NCBI RefSeq assembly: GCF_014192375.1
Contig: NZ_JACHXV010000003.1
Location: 248,001-312,000, forward strand
DNA from: Endobacter medicaginis
GTDB taxonomy: Bacteria > Pseudomonadota > Alphaproteobacteria > Acetobacterales > Acetobacteraceae
Direction of reading: 5' to 3'
DNA: 64,000 bases
The notes below the pieces were generated by a model. It searched no databases. It was not told the DNA's origin and saw only the letters and a program-made list of their open reading frames with translations. Positions 35,251-43,705 of this stretch are shown one piece after another (the first letter of the stretch is position 1; each line of letters starts with the position of its first letter). The position numbers and the translations under genes were made by a program.

Positions 35251-35797
35251 CCGGGGCCAGGCCGGCCAGCACCCCGGTCAGGGTGGTGGCGATGAGGTCG
35301 TGGGTGGCGGCGTCGGTGATGCGCGTGCCGTCGAGCTTGTGCTGCACCCCGGTGATGGCGATCTCGCGCATCGGCGGCAGCACGCACAGCATCGACGACA
35401 GCGTCTCGCGGAGCTGGTACTGCGCGCGCACGCCGCCGAGCGCACCCTCGGAGAGGGTGACGAACATCACCGTGCGGCCGATCGCGCAGGAACGGAAGGC
35501 GGGGCGCGACAGCCAGTCGAGCGTGTTCTTCAGCACGCCCGGAATGCCGTGATTGTATTCGGGCACCACCAGCAGCAGCAGGTCGGCATCGGCGACGATG
35601 CCGCGCGCGGTGGCGACGGGCTCGGGCGGAGCCGCGGTGTCGAGATCGACATCGTAGTGCGGAAGCGCGCCGGGATCGATCTCGGTGAAGCGGGCGCCGG
35701 CGGGAAGCATCTGTCGGATCGCTGCGAGCACGGCGCGCGAGTGCGAGCCCTGGCGCAGGCTGCCGGCGATACCGGCGACATGGAGGGTGGACGACAT
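35231..35797 (-). CDS. NADPH-dependent FMN reductase family protein
   Basis: Flavodoxin-like NAD(P)H:FMN reductase/quinone reductase of 188 residues. FMN phosphate loop GSLRQGSHSRAVL at the N-terminus and the conserved PEYNHGIPGVLKNTLDWLSRP that contacts the isoalloxazine ring. ATG 35797 lies after AAAGGA at nine bases; the frame is open much further upstream but only antisense to the AraC gene. Divergent from that regulator with 87 bases between starts, and co-transcribed with the Bcr/CflA exporter; likely a quinone or electrophile detoxification unit. Confidence 0.92.
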   Translation of the reverse strand: MSSTLHVAGIAGSLRQGSHSRAVLAAIRQMLPAGARFTEIDPGALPHYDVDLDTAAPPEPVATARGIVADADLLLLVVPEYNHGIPGVLKNTLDWLSRPAFRSCAIGRTVMFVTLSEGALGGVRAQYQLRETLSSMLCVLPPMREIAITGVQHKLDGTRITDAATHDLIATTLTGVLAGLAPGAARAA

Positions 35798-35884
35798 CGG
35801 GCGGTCCTTTCCAGCTATGGTGCCGGCAAGGTAGGGCGCTCGCTCTGGCCGTGCTTGCGAGGTTCGGTCAAACTCTTTCGCGAA

Positions 35885-36754
35885 ATGGCCAAACCTCGCC
35901 CCGTCCCCAATCCGGTCGGCCGTCGCCTCCATCCGGCCGGAGTGCGGATCGATCGTCATGCCCATGACCGCGCGCAACTCACGCTGGTGCTGTCCGGCAT
36001 CTCGCGTATCTCGGACGGGCAGGGCTGGTGGCTGGCGGCGCGCGACCGGGCGATCTGGGTGCCTCCGGGGCTTGCGCACGAGGCGCGCTACAGCGAGACG
36101 AGCGAGATCGTGGTGCTGGAGCTCGACGACATCGCCGAGCTGAGCGCCGTCGGCTGCTGTTGCATCGACACGACGGCGCTGATCCGCGAACTGGCCTGCG
36201 CCGGGCTCGAGGCGGATGCGGCGACGCGGCGGCTGAGCCTGCAGCTGCTGGGGCATCTGCTGTCGCGGCAGACGCCGGACCTGCATGCGGCGATCCGTCA
36301 TGGCAGCGACCCGCGCCTGGTGCGGGCCACGGCGCTGCTGGTCGCGGAGCCGGGCCGGGAGGTGGGGCTGGCCGCGCTGGCGGCGATGGCGGGGACCTCG
36401 GCGCGCACGCTGAACAGGCTGTTCGTCGATCAGACCGGGCTGAGCTTCGGGCGCTGGCGGGCGCGGCTTCGGGTGCTGGTGGCGATCGAGCGCCTCGCAG
36501 AGGGCGAGAGTGTCACGTCGATCGCGTTCGATCTCGGCTATGGCGGCCCGGCGGCCTTCACCACCATGTTCACCCGCGCGACCGGGCTGTCGCCGGCGCG
36601 CTATCTCGCCGAGCGGCTGCGGCCGGCGGCGAGCCAGGCCACCAGCCCGGCCATGGCCAGCGCGGTGGCCGCGAGCGATGCGAAACCGCCGCGCAGCGAT
36701 GTGGCGGCGATCACGGCCGAGACCAGCGGCGGTCCGAGCAGGAAGCCGCCATAG
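35885..36754 (+). CDS. AraC family transcriptional regulator
   Basis: Regulator of 289 residues with an N-terminal cupin domain (RIDRHAHDRAQLTLVLSG ... WVPPGLAHEARYS) and C-terminal double helix-turn-helix (LAALAAMAGTSARTLNRLF; VTSIAFDLGYGGPAAFTTMFTRATGLSPARYL). Divergent from the FMN reductase-exporter pair, which it probably controls. The last ~45 residues after SPARYLAERL are a low-complexity Ala/Ser tail encoded antisense to the 3' end of the next MFS gene, giving a 154-base convergent overlap; the ancestral stop may have been lost. Confidence 0.9.
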   Translation: MAKPRPVPNPVGRRLHPAGVRIDRHAHDRAQLTLVLSGISRISDGQGWWLAARDRAIWVPPGLAHEARYSETSEIVVLELDDIAELSAVGCCCIDTTALIRELACAGLEADAATRRLSLQLLGHLLSRQTPDLHAAIRHGSDPRLVRATALLVAEPGREVGLAALAAMAGTSARTLNRLFVDQTGLSFGRWRARLRVLVAIERLAEGESVTSIAFDLGYGGPAAFTTMFTRATGLSPARYLAERLRPAASQATSPAMASAVAASDAKPPRSDVAAITAETSGGPSRKPP

Positions 36755-37797
36755 CCCCAGCTTGCGGCGCGCGCCAGCGCGCGGGCGGCTCCGGCCTCGC
36801 CCGCGGCACGTTCGCCGAGCTGGCCGGCGAGGCTGTAGGCGAGCGGCACCAGGGTGGCGAGGCCGATGCCGGTGAGCGCGAAGCCGGCCAGCGCCCAGAC
36901 CGGCGTCGGGGCGGCGGCGACGGCGAGCAGGCCGACCATGGCGACCAGCGCGCCGCCGGCCATCAGCGGTGTGGCGCCGAAGCGTTCGCGCACGCGGTCG
37001 CCGGCGAGGCGCATCGCCACCATCGTGGCGCTGAAGGCCGCGTAGCCGAGCGGGCCGTCATCCGGTGGCGCGCCGAGCGCCTCGGTGGTGAAGATCCCGC
37101 CCCAGTCGCCGACCGCACCCTCGCAGATCATCGCCAGCGCGGTCAGCGCGCCGACCACGCCCAGCGCGGCGCCGGGCAGCGCGACCCGGTCGGGGGGCGG
37201 TGTCGAGGCGGCGGGCGTGGGGGCGGGGTTTGGCGCATCGGCGCGCCGGGCGCGCCAGGCGGCGAGGGTCATCGGCAGGGCGACCAGGACGGCCGCCGCC
37301 GCATACAGCCCGGCGAGATGGACACCGCGGGCGAGCAGCGTGCTTGCGACCAGCGCGCCGCCGAAACCACCGAGGCTGAAGCCGGCATGCAGGCGCGACA
37401 TCACCGATCGTCCGGTGCTGCGCTCGATCCCGCTCGCCATCGCGTTCATCGCCACATCCATCGCGCCCATCGCCGCGCCGAGCAGGGCGGCGCAGGCGAG
37501 GAAGGCGCCGAAACGCCATCCCGATGCCAGCAGCAGCGGCAGGAAGGCGAGCGCGAAGCCGGCTCCGGCGGCGATCGCGCAAGCGCACGCGCCATGGTGG
37601 GCGACCACGCGGCCCATCCGGCTCATCGACACGATCGAGCCGGTGGCCACCGCCAGCAGAACCCCGCCCAGATGCAGCGCATCGAGCCCGAACGCCGTCT
37701 TGACCAGAGGCACAGAGCCGGCCCAGGCGCCGAAGCCCAGACCGAGAGCGATGAAGATCAGTGCCGTGGCGGCGAGCATGTGCGGAGACGTCCCCAT
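36601..37797 (-). CDS. MFS transporter, YbjJ-like
   Basis: Inner membrane major facilitator of 398 residues with about twelve helices. The N-terminal half has GFGAWAGSVPLVKTAFGL, SMSRMGRVVAHHG (degenerate motif A) and MGAMDVAMNAMASGIER, all typical of the YbjJ group, whose substrate is not known. ATG 37797 is chosen; ATG 37779 is also possible as neither has a strong ribosome site. It is divergent from lepB with 66 bases between starts and convergent with the AraC gene, overlapping it. Confidence 0.88.
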   Translation of the reverse strand: MGTSPHMLAATALIFIALGLGFGAWAGSVPLVKTAFGLDALHLGGVLLAVATGSIVSMSRMGRVVAHHGACACAIAAGAGFALAFLPLLLASGWRFGAFLACAALLGAAMGAMDVAMNAMASGIERSTGRSVMSRLHAGFSLGGFGGALVASTLLARGVHLAGLYAAAAVLVALPMTLAAWRARRADAPNPAPTPAASTPPPDRVALPGAALGVVGALTALAMICEGAVGDWGGIFTTEALGAPPDDGPLGYAAFSATMVAMRLAGDRVRERFGATPLMAGGALVAMVGLLAVAAAPTPVWALAGFALTGIGLATLVPLAYSLAGQLGERAAGEAGAARALARAASWGYGGFLLGPPLVSAVIAATSLRGGFASLAATALAMAGLVAWLAAGRSRSAR

Positions 37798-37863
37798 TTC
37801 ATTGACAGTGCGGTGCGCGATCGGCTTCATCCGCTTCCCGACCGGCGAGATGACGCGAAAGAG

Positions 37864-38691
37864 ATGACAGTGGCCAATCCCGCGACCCCGACAGGCAGTC
37901 CTGCCGACGCTCCCGCCGCCGGCAAGCGCAAGGAGAGCTGGTCTGAATCGCTGCGCGTGCTGCTGATCTACGTGCTGTGCTTTCTCGGCATCCGGACCTT
38001 CCTGTTCGAGCCGTACAATATCCCGTCCGCCTCGATGGTGCCGACGCTCCAGGTGGGGGATTACCTGTTTGTCAACAAGTTCGCCTACGGCTATTCGCGC
38101 TTCTCGCTGCCGTTCTCGCCGGACCTGTTCGACGGGCGCATCTTCTTCTCTGCGCCGCATCGCGGCGATGTCGCGGTGTTCCGTTTTACCAAGGACACTT
38201 CGATCGACTACATCAAGCGCATCGTCGGCCTGCCGGGCGACACCATTCAGGTGCGCGAGGGCGAGCTCTATCTCAACGGCAAGCTGGTGCCGCGCAAGCC
38301 GATCGGCGACTACACCGGCATCGACGAGAACCGCAACCAGCTCCCGGGCAAGCTGTACGACGAGACGCTGCCGAGCCCGCGCGCGGGCGCACCGGACCAT
38401 ACGGTGACGCACCGGATCCTCAAGCTGACCGATCTGGGCGATGCCAACAACACGCCGGTCTATACCGTGCCGCAGGGCTATTTCTTCGCCATGGGCGACG
38501 ACCGCGACGACAGCGCGGATTCGCGTTTCCAGGGCGATGCGCCGGAAGATCTCGGCTATGTGCCGATGCAGAACCTGGTCGGGCGGGCGACGATCCTGTT
38601 CTTCTCCTGGGATGCGGCGCATCCGTGGTACGAGTTCTGGTACTGGCCGGTCGAGGTGCGCTGGTCGCGTCTGCTGCACATGGTGCATTGA
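37864..38691 (+). CDS. lepB: signal peptidase I
   Basis: Inner membrane serine protease that releases Sec and Tat substrates. The 275-residue protein has one N-terminal transmembrane segment (VLLIYVLCFLGIRTFLF), the catalytic Ser in IPSASMVPTLQVGDY and the Lys in DYIKRIVGLPGD, plus the box E motif FAMGDDRDDSADSR. ATG 37864 is preceded by GAAAGAG. It overlaps rnc by four bases and begins the lepB-rnc-era unit. Confidence 0.97.
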   Translation: MTVANPATPTGSPADAPAAGKRKESWSESLRVLLIYVLCFLGIRTFLFEPYNIPSASMVPTLQVGDYLFVNKFAYGYSRFSLPFSPDLFDGRIFFSAPHRGDVAVFRFTKDTSIDYIKRIVGLPGDTIQVREGELYLNGKLVPRKPIGDYTGIDENRNQLPGKLYDETLPSPRAGAPDHTVTHRILKLTDLGDANNTPVYTVPQGYFFAMGDDRDDSADSRFQGDAPEDLGYVPMQNLVGRATILFFSWDAAHPWYEFWYWPVEVRWSRLLHMVH

Positions 38692-39437
38692 GCGCGCGAT
38701 TGGCCGACGTCGCCCCCCTGCCATCGCCCGAGCAGCGCATCGCGACATTGCGCGAGGTGCTCGGGCATGAGTTCGCCCGCCCGGAACTCGCCCTGGAGGC
38801 GCTGACGCACCGCTCCGTCGCTACCCCGCGGCGCACGCATGGCCGTGCACCGCGGCCGGTGCGCGGCGCGGGGTCGAACGAGCGGCTGGAGTTCGTGGGC
38901 GACCGGGTGCTGGGGCTGCTGGTCGCGGAATGGCTGGCGGAACGCTATCCGGACGAGCAGGAGGGCAAGCTGGGGCCGCGCCATGCGCAGCTCGTCTCGC
39001 GCCCGGTGCTGGCGGGGATCGCGACCTCACTCGGCCTGCCGGAGCTGATCGCGATCGCCGCGCCCGAGGCGCGCTCGGGCGTGCATCGCACCGACAACGT
39101 GCTGGCCGATGCGCTGGAGGCGCTGCTGGGGGCGATGTTCTTCGATGCCGGGCTCGATCCGGCGCGCGCCTTCGTGCGGCGGGCCTGGGAGGGGGCGATG
39201 GAGGCGCAGGCGCGCCCGCCCAAGGACCCCAAGACCGGCCTGCAGGAGTTCCTGCTCGGCCGGGGGCAGAAGCTGCCGAGCTATACGCTGGTCTCGGCCG
39301 ACGGGCCGTCGCACGCGCCGCATTTCCTGATCACCGCCCGGGGTGGCGGCAAGGAGGCGACCGGCGAGGGTCGCACCAAGCGCGCCGCCGAGACCCAGGC
39401 CGCAACCAACCTGCTCGCCCTGCTGGAAGCCCGATGA
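38688..39437 (+). CDS. rnc: ribonuclease III
   Basis: Double-strand-specific endoribonuclease for rRNA and mRNA processing. The signature NERLEFVGDRVLGLLVAEWL contains the catalytic acidic cluster; DALEALLGAMFFDAG holds the other metal-binding residues. The C-terminal dsRNA-binding domain is intact (KTGLQEFLLGRGQKLPSYTLV ... GRTKRAAETQAATNLL). Start taken as TTG 38688, whose TTGA overlaps the lepB stop; TTG 38700 is an alternative. An insertion RTHGRAPRPVRGAG before the signature is longer than in E. coli. Confidence 0.96.
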   Translation: MSARLADVAPLPSPEQRIATLREVLGHEFARPELALEALTHRSVATPRRTHGRAPRPVRGAGSNERLEFVGDRVLGLLVAEWLAERYPDEQEGKLGPRHAQLVSRPVLAGIATSLGLPELIAIAAPEARSGVHRTDNVLADALEALLGAMFFDAGLDPARAFVRRAWEGAMEAQARPPKDPKTGLQEFLLGRGQKLPSYTLVSADGPSHAPHFLITARGGGKEATGEGRTKRAAETQAATNLLALLEAR

Positions 39438-40369
39438 CCGACGAGCCCTCCCTGCCCACGCGCTGCGGCTTCGTCGCCGTGCTCGGCGCGCCGAATGCCG
39501 GCAAGTCCACGCTGATGAACGCGCTCGCGGGGGCGAAGCTGTCGATCGTCAGCCCCAAGGCGCAGACGACGCGGTTCCGGGTGATGGGCATCCTGATGCA
39601 CGACGTGGCGATCGGCGATCACACGGAGCGCGCGCAGATCCTGATGGTCGACACGCCCGGCATCTTCGCGCCCAAGCGCCGGCTGGACCGCGCGATGGTG
39701 CAGGCGGCCTGGACGGGAGCGGAGGATTCCGACCTCACCGTGCTGCTGGTCGATGCCAAGGCGGGGCTGAACGACCGCGTGCGCGAGATCGTCGCCACGC
39801 TGGCGCAGACGAAACGCCGCTGCTGGATGGTGCTCAACAAGACCGACCTGGTGGCGGGCCCGCTGCTGCTGCCGCTGATCGAGACGATCTCGTCGCTGGC
39901 CGATTTCGCCGAGGTGTTCATGGTCTCGGCCAGGACCGGCGACGGTCTGCCGCAACTGCTCGACGCGCTCGCCGCCGCGATCCCGCCGGGCCCGTACCTC
40001 TACCCCGAGGACGATCTCACCGACCTGCCCGACCGGCTGCTCGCTGCCGAGATCGTGCGCGAGCAGATCTTCCTCCAGACCCATGAGGAAGTGCCCTACG
40101 CCGCCCATGTGGAGACCGAGAGCTTCGCCGAGCGTCCCGACGGCTCGGTAAGGATCGACGCGACGATCTATGTCTCGCGCCCCAGCCACAAGGCGATCCT
40201 GATCGGCGAGGGGGGGGCGCGCATCCGCAGCATCGGCCAGAAGGCGCGCCTGGTGCTGGGTGGCCTGCTGGAGCGGCCGGTGCATCTGTTCCTCAATGTG
40301 AAGGAACGCGCCGGCTGGGACGAGAAGGGCGCGCATCTGCGTGCGCTGGGGCTCGACGATCCGGGGTGA
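39434..40369 (+). CDS. era: GTPase Era
   Basis: Ribosome-assembly GTPase that binds 16S rRNA 3' end. The 311-residue protein carries G1 GAPNAGKST, G3 DTPG, G4 NKTD and SAR in G5, then a C-terminal KH domain with SHKAILIGEGGARIRSIGQKAR. The start ATG 39434 overlaps rnc by four bases (ATGA). Together with lepB and rnc it forms the conserved unit. Confidence 0.98.
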   Translation: MTDEPSLPTRCGFVAVLGAPNAGKSTLMNALAGAKLSIVSPKAQTTRFRVMGILMHDVAIGDHTERAQILMVDTPGIFAPKRRLDRAMVQAAWTGAEDSDLTVLLVDAKAGLNDRVREIVATLAQTKRRCWMVLNKTDLVAGPLLLPLIETISSLADFAEVFMVSARTGDGLPQLLDALAAAIPPGPYLYPEDDLTDLPDRLLAAEIVREQIFLQTHEEVPYAAHVETESFAERPDGSVRIDATIYVSRPSHKAILIGEGGARIRSIGQKARLVLGGLLERPVHLFLNVKERAGWDEKGAHLRALGLDDPG

Positions 40370-40388
40370 GGGCGGTTACCGTTTCTGA

Positions 40389-41390
40389 ATGAAAACGGTC
40401 TCGCTGGCCTGTCTCGCCCTCGTGCTCGGCCTCTGTACTGCGCGTGCTGCGCCGGCGGCGCGCTATGATCCGACGCCGCGGATCGGCATCCTGGTGCCGC
40501 GGCTTCCCGCAGATTATGGCCTGCTGTTCGACGCGCTGCGGCGTTCCGCGACGGTGTCGGACGGCGCGTTCGACTTTCGCACCGGCGATATCTCCGGGAT
40601 CGCGGTGGTGCTGATCGTGCAGCCTGGGCCGGGCGAGGTGCTTCGTTCCATCGAGGCGACCGCGATGATGCACGATTTCAACATCCGGCTTCTCCTCTAC
40701 CCGGGCACGTCGGGTGGCCACCTCCCCGCCGGGCAGATGGCGCCCGGCGACATCGTGCTGGGGGCCCGGAACGTCAATCACGGCAATTACTACCTGGCCC
40801 CCGACGGGCGAATGGAGGCCGGCACGTTCAAGGACCCCAGTTCGGGACGATCCTACACGGGCGCCTTCGACGCGGACCCGGCGCTGCTGCCGCTGCTGGC
40901 GTGTTCGGCCTCGCGGGTGGCGTCGCGGACGCGGCTGCCGGAGTTCGTGGCGCCGGTGCGCGCCGACAGGCATCCGCAGGTGTTTTATTACGGCATCCAG
41001 GGAACCTCCGAAATCTGGTCGGACAACTCCGACTACACGAACGCGACGATGCGCGTCTTTCACGAGATCGACGAGGACGGAGACTGGTACTCGAACCTGG
41101 CGGCAAACCTGATGAAGGTGCCGTTTCTCGAGGTGTCCGTCATATCGAACAGCATCTTCGCCTTCCCGTCGGCCTCGCACGGCACGCCCGAGCCGCCGGC
41201 CGGAGAGCCCGATTCGCACGTGATGGCGCAGCGACTGTCAAACAGGATCGTGCTCGACCTGATCGAACGGGAGGGGCCGAGGCTGCTGTCGGTCCAGTTT
41301 GAGCCGCAGGGCGCCGCCCCCCGCACTCCCCAGGCCTATTTCGACACCCCGCTGGAGCCGAGGCGTCTGCTGGACGGCTGCCCGCCCTGA
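40389..41390 (+). CDS. secreted nucleoside phosphorylase-fold (PNP/UDP superfamily) protein
   Basis: A 333-residue exported protein (signal peptide MKTVSLACLALVLGLCTARA). The mature part follows the order of MTA/SAH nucleosidases and purine phosphorylases: RIGILVPRLPADY at the start, VVLIVQPGPGEVLRSIEATAMM, LLYPGTSGGHLP, APGDIVLGARNVNHGNYY, and VFYYGIQGTSEIWS. The usual EMEGAA and the catalytic Asp of RAISD are not conserved (FHEIDEDGDW; EVSVISNS), so activity may differ or be lost. Similar periplasmic proteins exist in many proteobacteria. It separates era from pyrH. Confidence 0.6.
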   Translation: MKTVSLACLALVLGLCTARAAPAARYDPTPRIGILVPRLPADYGLLFDALRRSATVSDGAFDFRTGDISGIAVVLIVQPGPGEVLRSIEATAMMHDFNIRLLLYPGTSGGHLPAGQMAPGDIVLGARNVNHGNYYLAPDGRMEAGTFKDPSSGRSYTGAFDADPALLPLLACSASRVASRTRLPEFVAPVRADRHPQVFYYGIQGTSEIWSDNSDYTNATMRVFHEIDEDGDWYSNLAANLMKVPFLEVSVISNSIFAFPSASHGTPEPPAGEPDSHVMAQRLSNRIVLDLIEREGPRLLSVQFEPQGAAPRTPQAYFDTPLEPRRLLDGCPP

Positions 41391-41479
41391 TGGATCAGGA
41401 CAGGCCCGCGCTTGTCGCGTGCGCGTGCAGGCGATAGACACGCGCCCGACCATCCCCATCCTCAGGCAGCGAGCACCCG

Positions 41480-42205
41480 ATGAGCGAGAAGCCGATCTAC
41501 AAGCGCGTCCTGCTCAAGGTGTCGGGCGAGGCGCTGATGGGCAATCAGGGCTACGGGCTCGATCCGCAGATGGTGCAGCAGGTGGCCGACGACGTGGTCG
41601 CGGTGGCACGGGCCGGGGTGCAGGTGTCGCTGGTGATCGGCGGCGGCAACATCTTCCGCGGCATCTCGGCCGCAGCCCGCGGCATGGACCGCGCCCAGGG
41701 CGATTACGCCGGCATGCTGGCCACCGTGATCAATGCGCTGATGATGCAGAACGCGCTGGAGAAGGCGGGGCTGGCGACGCGGGTGATGTCGGCGATCGCG
41801 ATGTCGAGCATCTGCGAGCCCTATATCCGGCGCCGGGCGATCCGGCACATGGAGAAGGGCCGCGTGGTGATCTTCGCCGCCGGCACCGGCAACCCGTTCT
41901 TCACCACCGATACCGCCGCCGCCCTGCGCGCCGCCGAGATGGAATGCGATGCCCTGCTCAAGGGCACGCAGGTCGATGGCGTGTATTCGGCCGATCCGCG
42001 CAAGGACCCGGGTGCCGCGCGCTATGACGAGCTCACCTATATGGATGTGCTGTCGCGTGATCTGGCGGTGATGGATGCCTCGGCGATCTCGCTGGCGCGC
42101 GAGAACAAGCTGCCGATCCTGGTGTTCAACATCCACGAGGCGGGCAATTTCGCCGATGTGCTGCGCGGCACCGGCCGGTTCACCCGGATCGTCGAGCGGT
42201 CGTGA
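41480..42205 (+). CDS. pyrH: UMP kinase
   Basis: Hexameric bacterial UMP kinase of the amino acid kinase fold, making UDP for pyrimidine and cell envelope precursors. 241 residues with [41 protein letters not shown] and [13 protein letters not shown]. rpsB and tsf, which often precede pyrH in this class, are not upstream. It opens the run of envelope biogenesis genes. Confidence 0.98.
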   Translation: MSEKPIYKRVLLKVSGEALMGNQGYGLDPQMVQQVADDVVAVARAGVQVSLVIGGGNIFRGISAAARGMDRAQGDYAGMLATVINALMMQNALEKAGLATRVMSAIAMSSICEPYIRRRAIRHMEKGRVVIFAAGTGNPFFTTDTAAALRAAEMECDALLKGTQVDGVYSADPRKDPGAARYDELTYMDVLSRDLAVMDASAISLARENKLPILVFNIHEAGNFADVLRGTGRFTRIVERS

Positions 42206-42221
42206 CCCGGCCGTCCGCCCC

Positions 42222-42250
42222 TTGACCTCGGCAGGGGCTGGCGCTAGGGC
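42222..42250 (+). promoter_or_regulatory. possible promoter upstream of frr
   Basis: TTGACC (42222-42227), 17-base spacer, TAGGGC (42245-42250), 30 bases before the frr start. The -35 box and spacing are good; the -10 box is weak. It could support transcription of the frr to lpxI run apart from pyrH. Confidence 0.3.
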
Positions 42251-42280
42251 GGCGGCTATCTTCTGGGAGTATTCGTTCAG

Positions 42281-42835
42281 GTGTCCACCGACCTCGAAAG
42301 CCTCAAGCAGGATCTCACCCGCCGCATGGACGGCGCGCTGGAGACGCTGAAGCGCGAGTTCGCGGGCCTGCGTTCCGGCCGGGCGAGCCCTGCGCTGCTG
42401 GAGCCGGTGCGCGTCGAGGCCTACGGCTCGGAAGTGCCGCTCGCCCAGGTCGGCACCGTCGCGGTGCCCGAGAGCCGGATGCTGACCGTGCAGGTCTGGG
42501 ACCGCACGCTGGTGGGGGCGGTCGAGCGCGCGATCCGCGATTCGGGACTCGGTCTCAACCCGGCCGCGGACGGGCAGATCGTGCGCGTGCCGATCCCCGC
42601 CCTGACCGGCGAGCGCCGCGTCGAGCTGTCGAAGGCGGCCGGGCGCTATGCGGAAGGGGCCAAGATCGCCGTGCGCGGCGTGCGCCGCGACGGGATGGAC
42701 CAGATCCGCAAGAGCGAGATCGGCGAGGACGTGGTCAAGGACTGGTCCGACGAAGTGCAGAAACTGACCGATGCTTATGTGAAGCGGGTGGACGACGCGC
42801 TCGCGGAGAAGGATAAGGAAATCAAGCAGGTCTGA
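42281..42835 (+). CDS. frr: ribosome recycling factor
   Basis: Releases ribosomal subunits after termination together with EF-G. The 184-residue protein has the expected [29 protein letters not shown] and [36 protein letters not shown] segments and ends in a long helix. Start is GTG 42281 after GGGAG at some distance. Twelve bases separate its stop from the first possible uppS start. Confidence 0.98.
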   Translation: MSTDLESLKQDLTRRMDGALETLKREFAGLRSGRASPALLEPVRVEAYGSEVPLAQVGTVAVPESRMLTVQVWDRTLVGAVERAIRDSGLGLNPAADGQIVRVPIPALTGERRVELSKAAGRYAEGAKIAVRGVRRDGMDQIRKSEIGEDVVKDWSDEVQKLTDAYVKRVDDALAEKDKEIKQV

Positions 42836-42889
42836 CGGACCGCGGGTTTGACGGGTCTTTTGGCAGGTCTGAGGAGCGGTCAGCGGTCG

Positions 42890-43705
42890 ATGGAAGGCGG
42901 GATTCGCGCGACGCTCGGCACCTCAGCGGGGCTGCTCCCACCCAGGGAAATGCCCGACGGCGTCGCTCCTGTGGAGGCGGCGCGGGCCGGCGCGGCCGCG
43001 GCCGGGCGCCCGCGTCATGTCGCGATCATCATGGACGGCAACGGGCGCTGGGCGAGCGCGCGCCGGCTGCCGCGTGCGGCAGGCCACCGGGCCGGGGTGA
43101 AGGCGGTGCGCCGGACCATCGAGGCGGCGATCACCTCGGGGGTGGAGTGGCTGACGCTGTATGCGTTCTCGTCGGAGAACTGGGGTCGGCCCGCCGAGGA
43201 GGTGGCCGATCTCACCGCGCTGCTGAAACACTATCTGCGTCATGAGACCGCGGAACTGCATCGCGAGGGGGTGCGGCTGCGCATCATCGGCGATCGCGAC
43301 CGTTTCGGCCCGGACATCACCGCCGAGGCGGCCCGCGCGGAGCGGCTGACCGGGGCCAACACGCGGCTCAACCTGGTAGTGGCCCTGTCCTACGGGGCGC
43401 GGGCGGAGATCCTGGCCGCCGCGCGCCGGCTGGCGGCCGAGGCGGCCGCGGGCGGGGTCGATCCGGCCAGCCTGGGCGAGGCGGAGTTTGCTGCGAGATT
43501 GACCACGGCCGACATGCCCGACCCCGACCTGCTGATCCGCACCAGCGGCGAGCGGCGGCTGTCGAACTTCCTGCTGTGGCAGTCGGCCTATGCCGAACTG
43601 CTGTTCGTCGACACGCTGTGGCCGGATTTCGGCACGGCCGAATTCGAGGCGGCGCTGGCCGAGTTCGGCCGGCGCGAACGCCGGTTCGGTGGGCGCCCTG
43701 GCTGA
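42890..43705 (+). CDS. uppS: isoprenyl transferase (undecaprenyl diphosphate synthase)
   Basis: cis-Prenyltransferase making the lipid carrier for peptidoglycan and O-antigen. Catalytic Asp in VAIIMDGNGRWA, then LYAFSSENWGRPAEEV, and the C-terminal DLLIRTSGERRLSNFLLWQSAYAEL. The start is uncertain: TTG 42848, ATG 42890 and ATG 42950 are all in frame; 42950, after AGGGAA, gives the usual 251 residues, while 42890 gives 271. The 3' end overlaps cdsA by 17 bases. Confidence 0.95.
   Translation: MEGGIRATLGTSAGLLPPREMPDGVAPVEAARAGAAAAGRPRHVAIIMDGNGRWASARRLPRAAGHRAGVKAVRRTIEAAITSGVEWLTLYAFSSENWGRPAEEVADLTALLKHYLRHETAELHREGVRLRIIGDRDRFGPDITAEAARAERLTGANTRLNLVVALSYGARAEILAAARRLAAEAAAGGVDPASLGEAEFAARLTTADMPDPDLLIRTSGERRLSNFLLWQSAYAELLFVDTLWPDFGTAEFEAALAEFGRRERRFGGRPG

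Noticed and set aside
34003-35295. A plus-strand open frame opposite the Bcr/CflA transporter
   Set aside because: Composition is almost only Gly, Arg, Gln and Ala, the typical mirror of a hydrophobic membrane protein gene.
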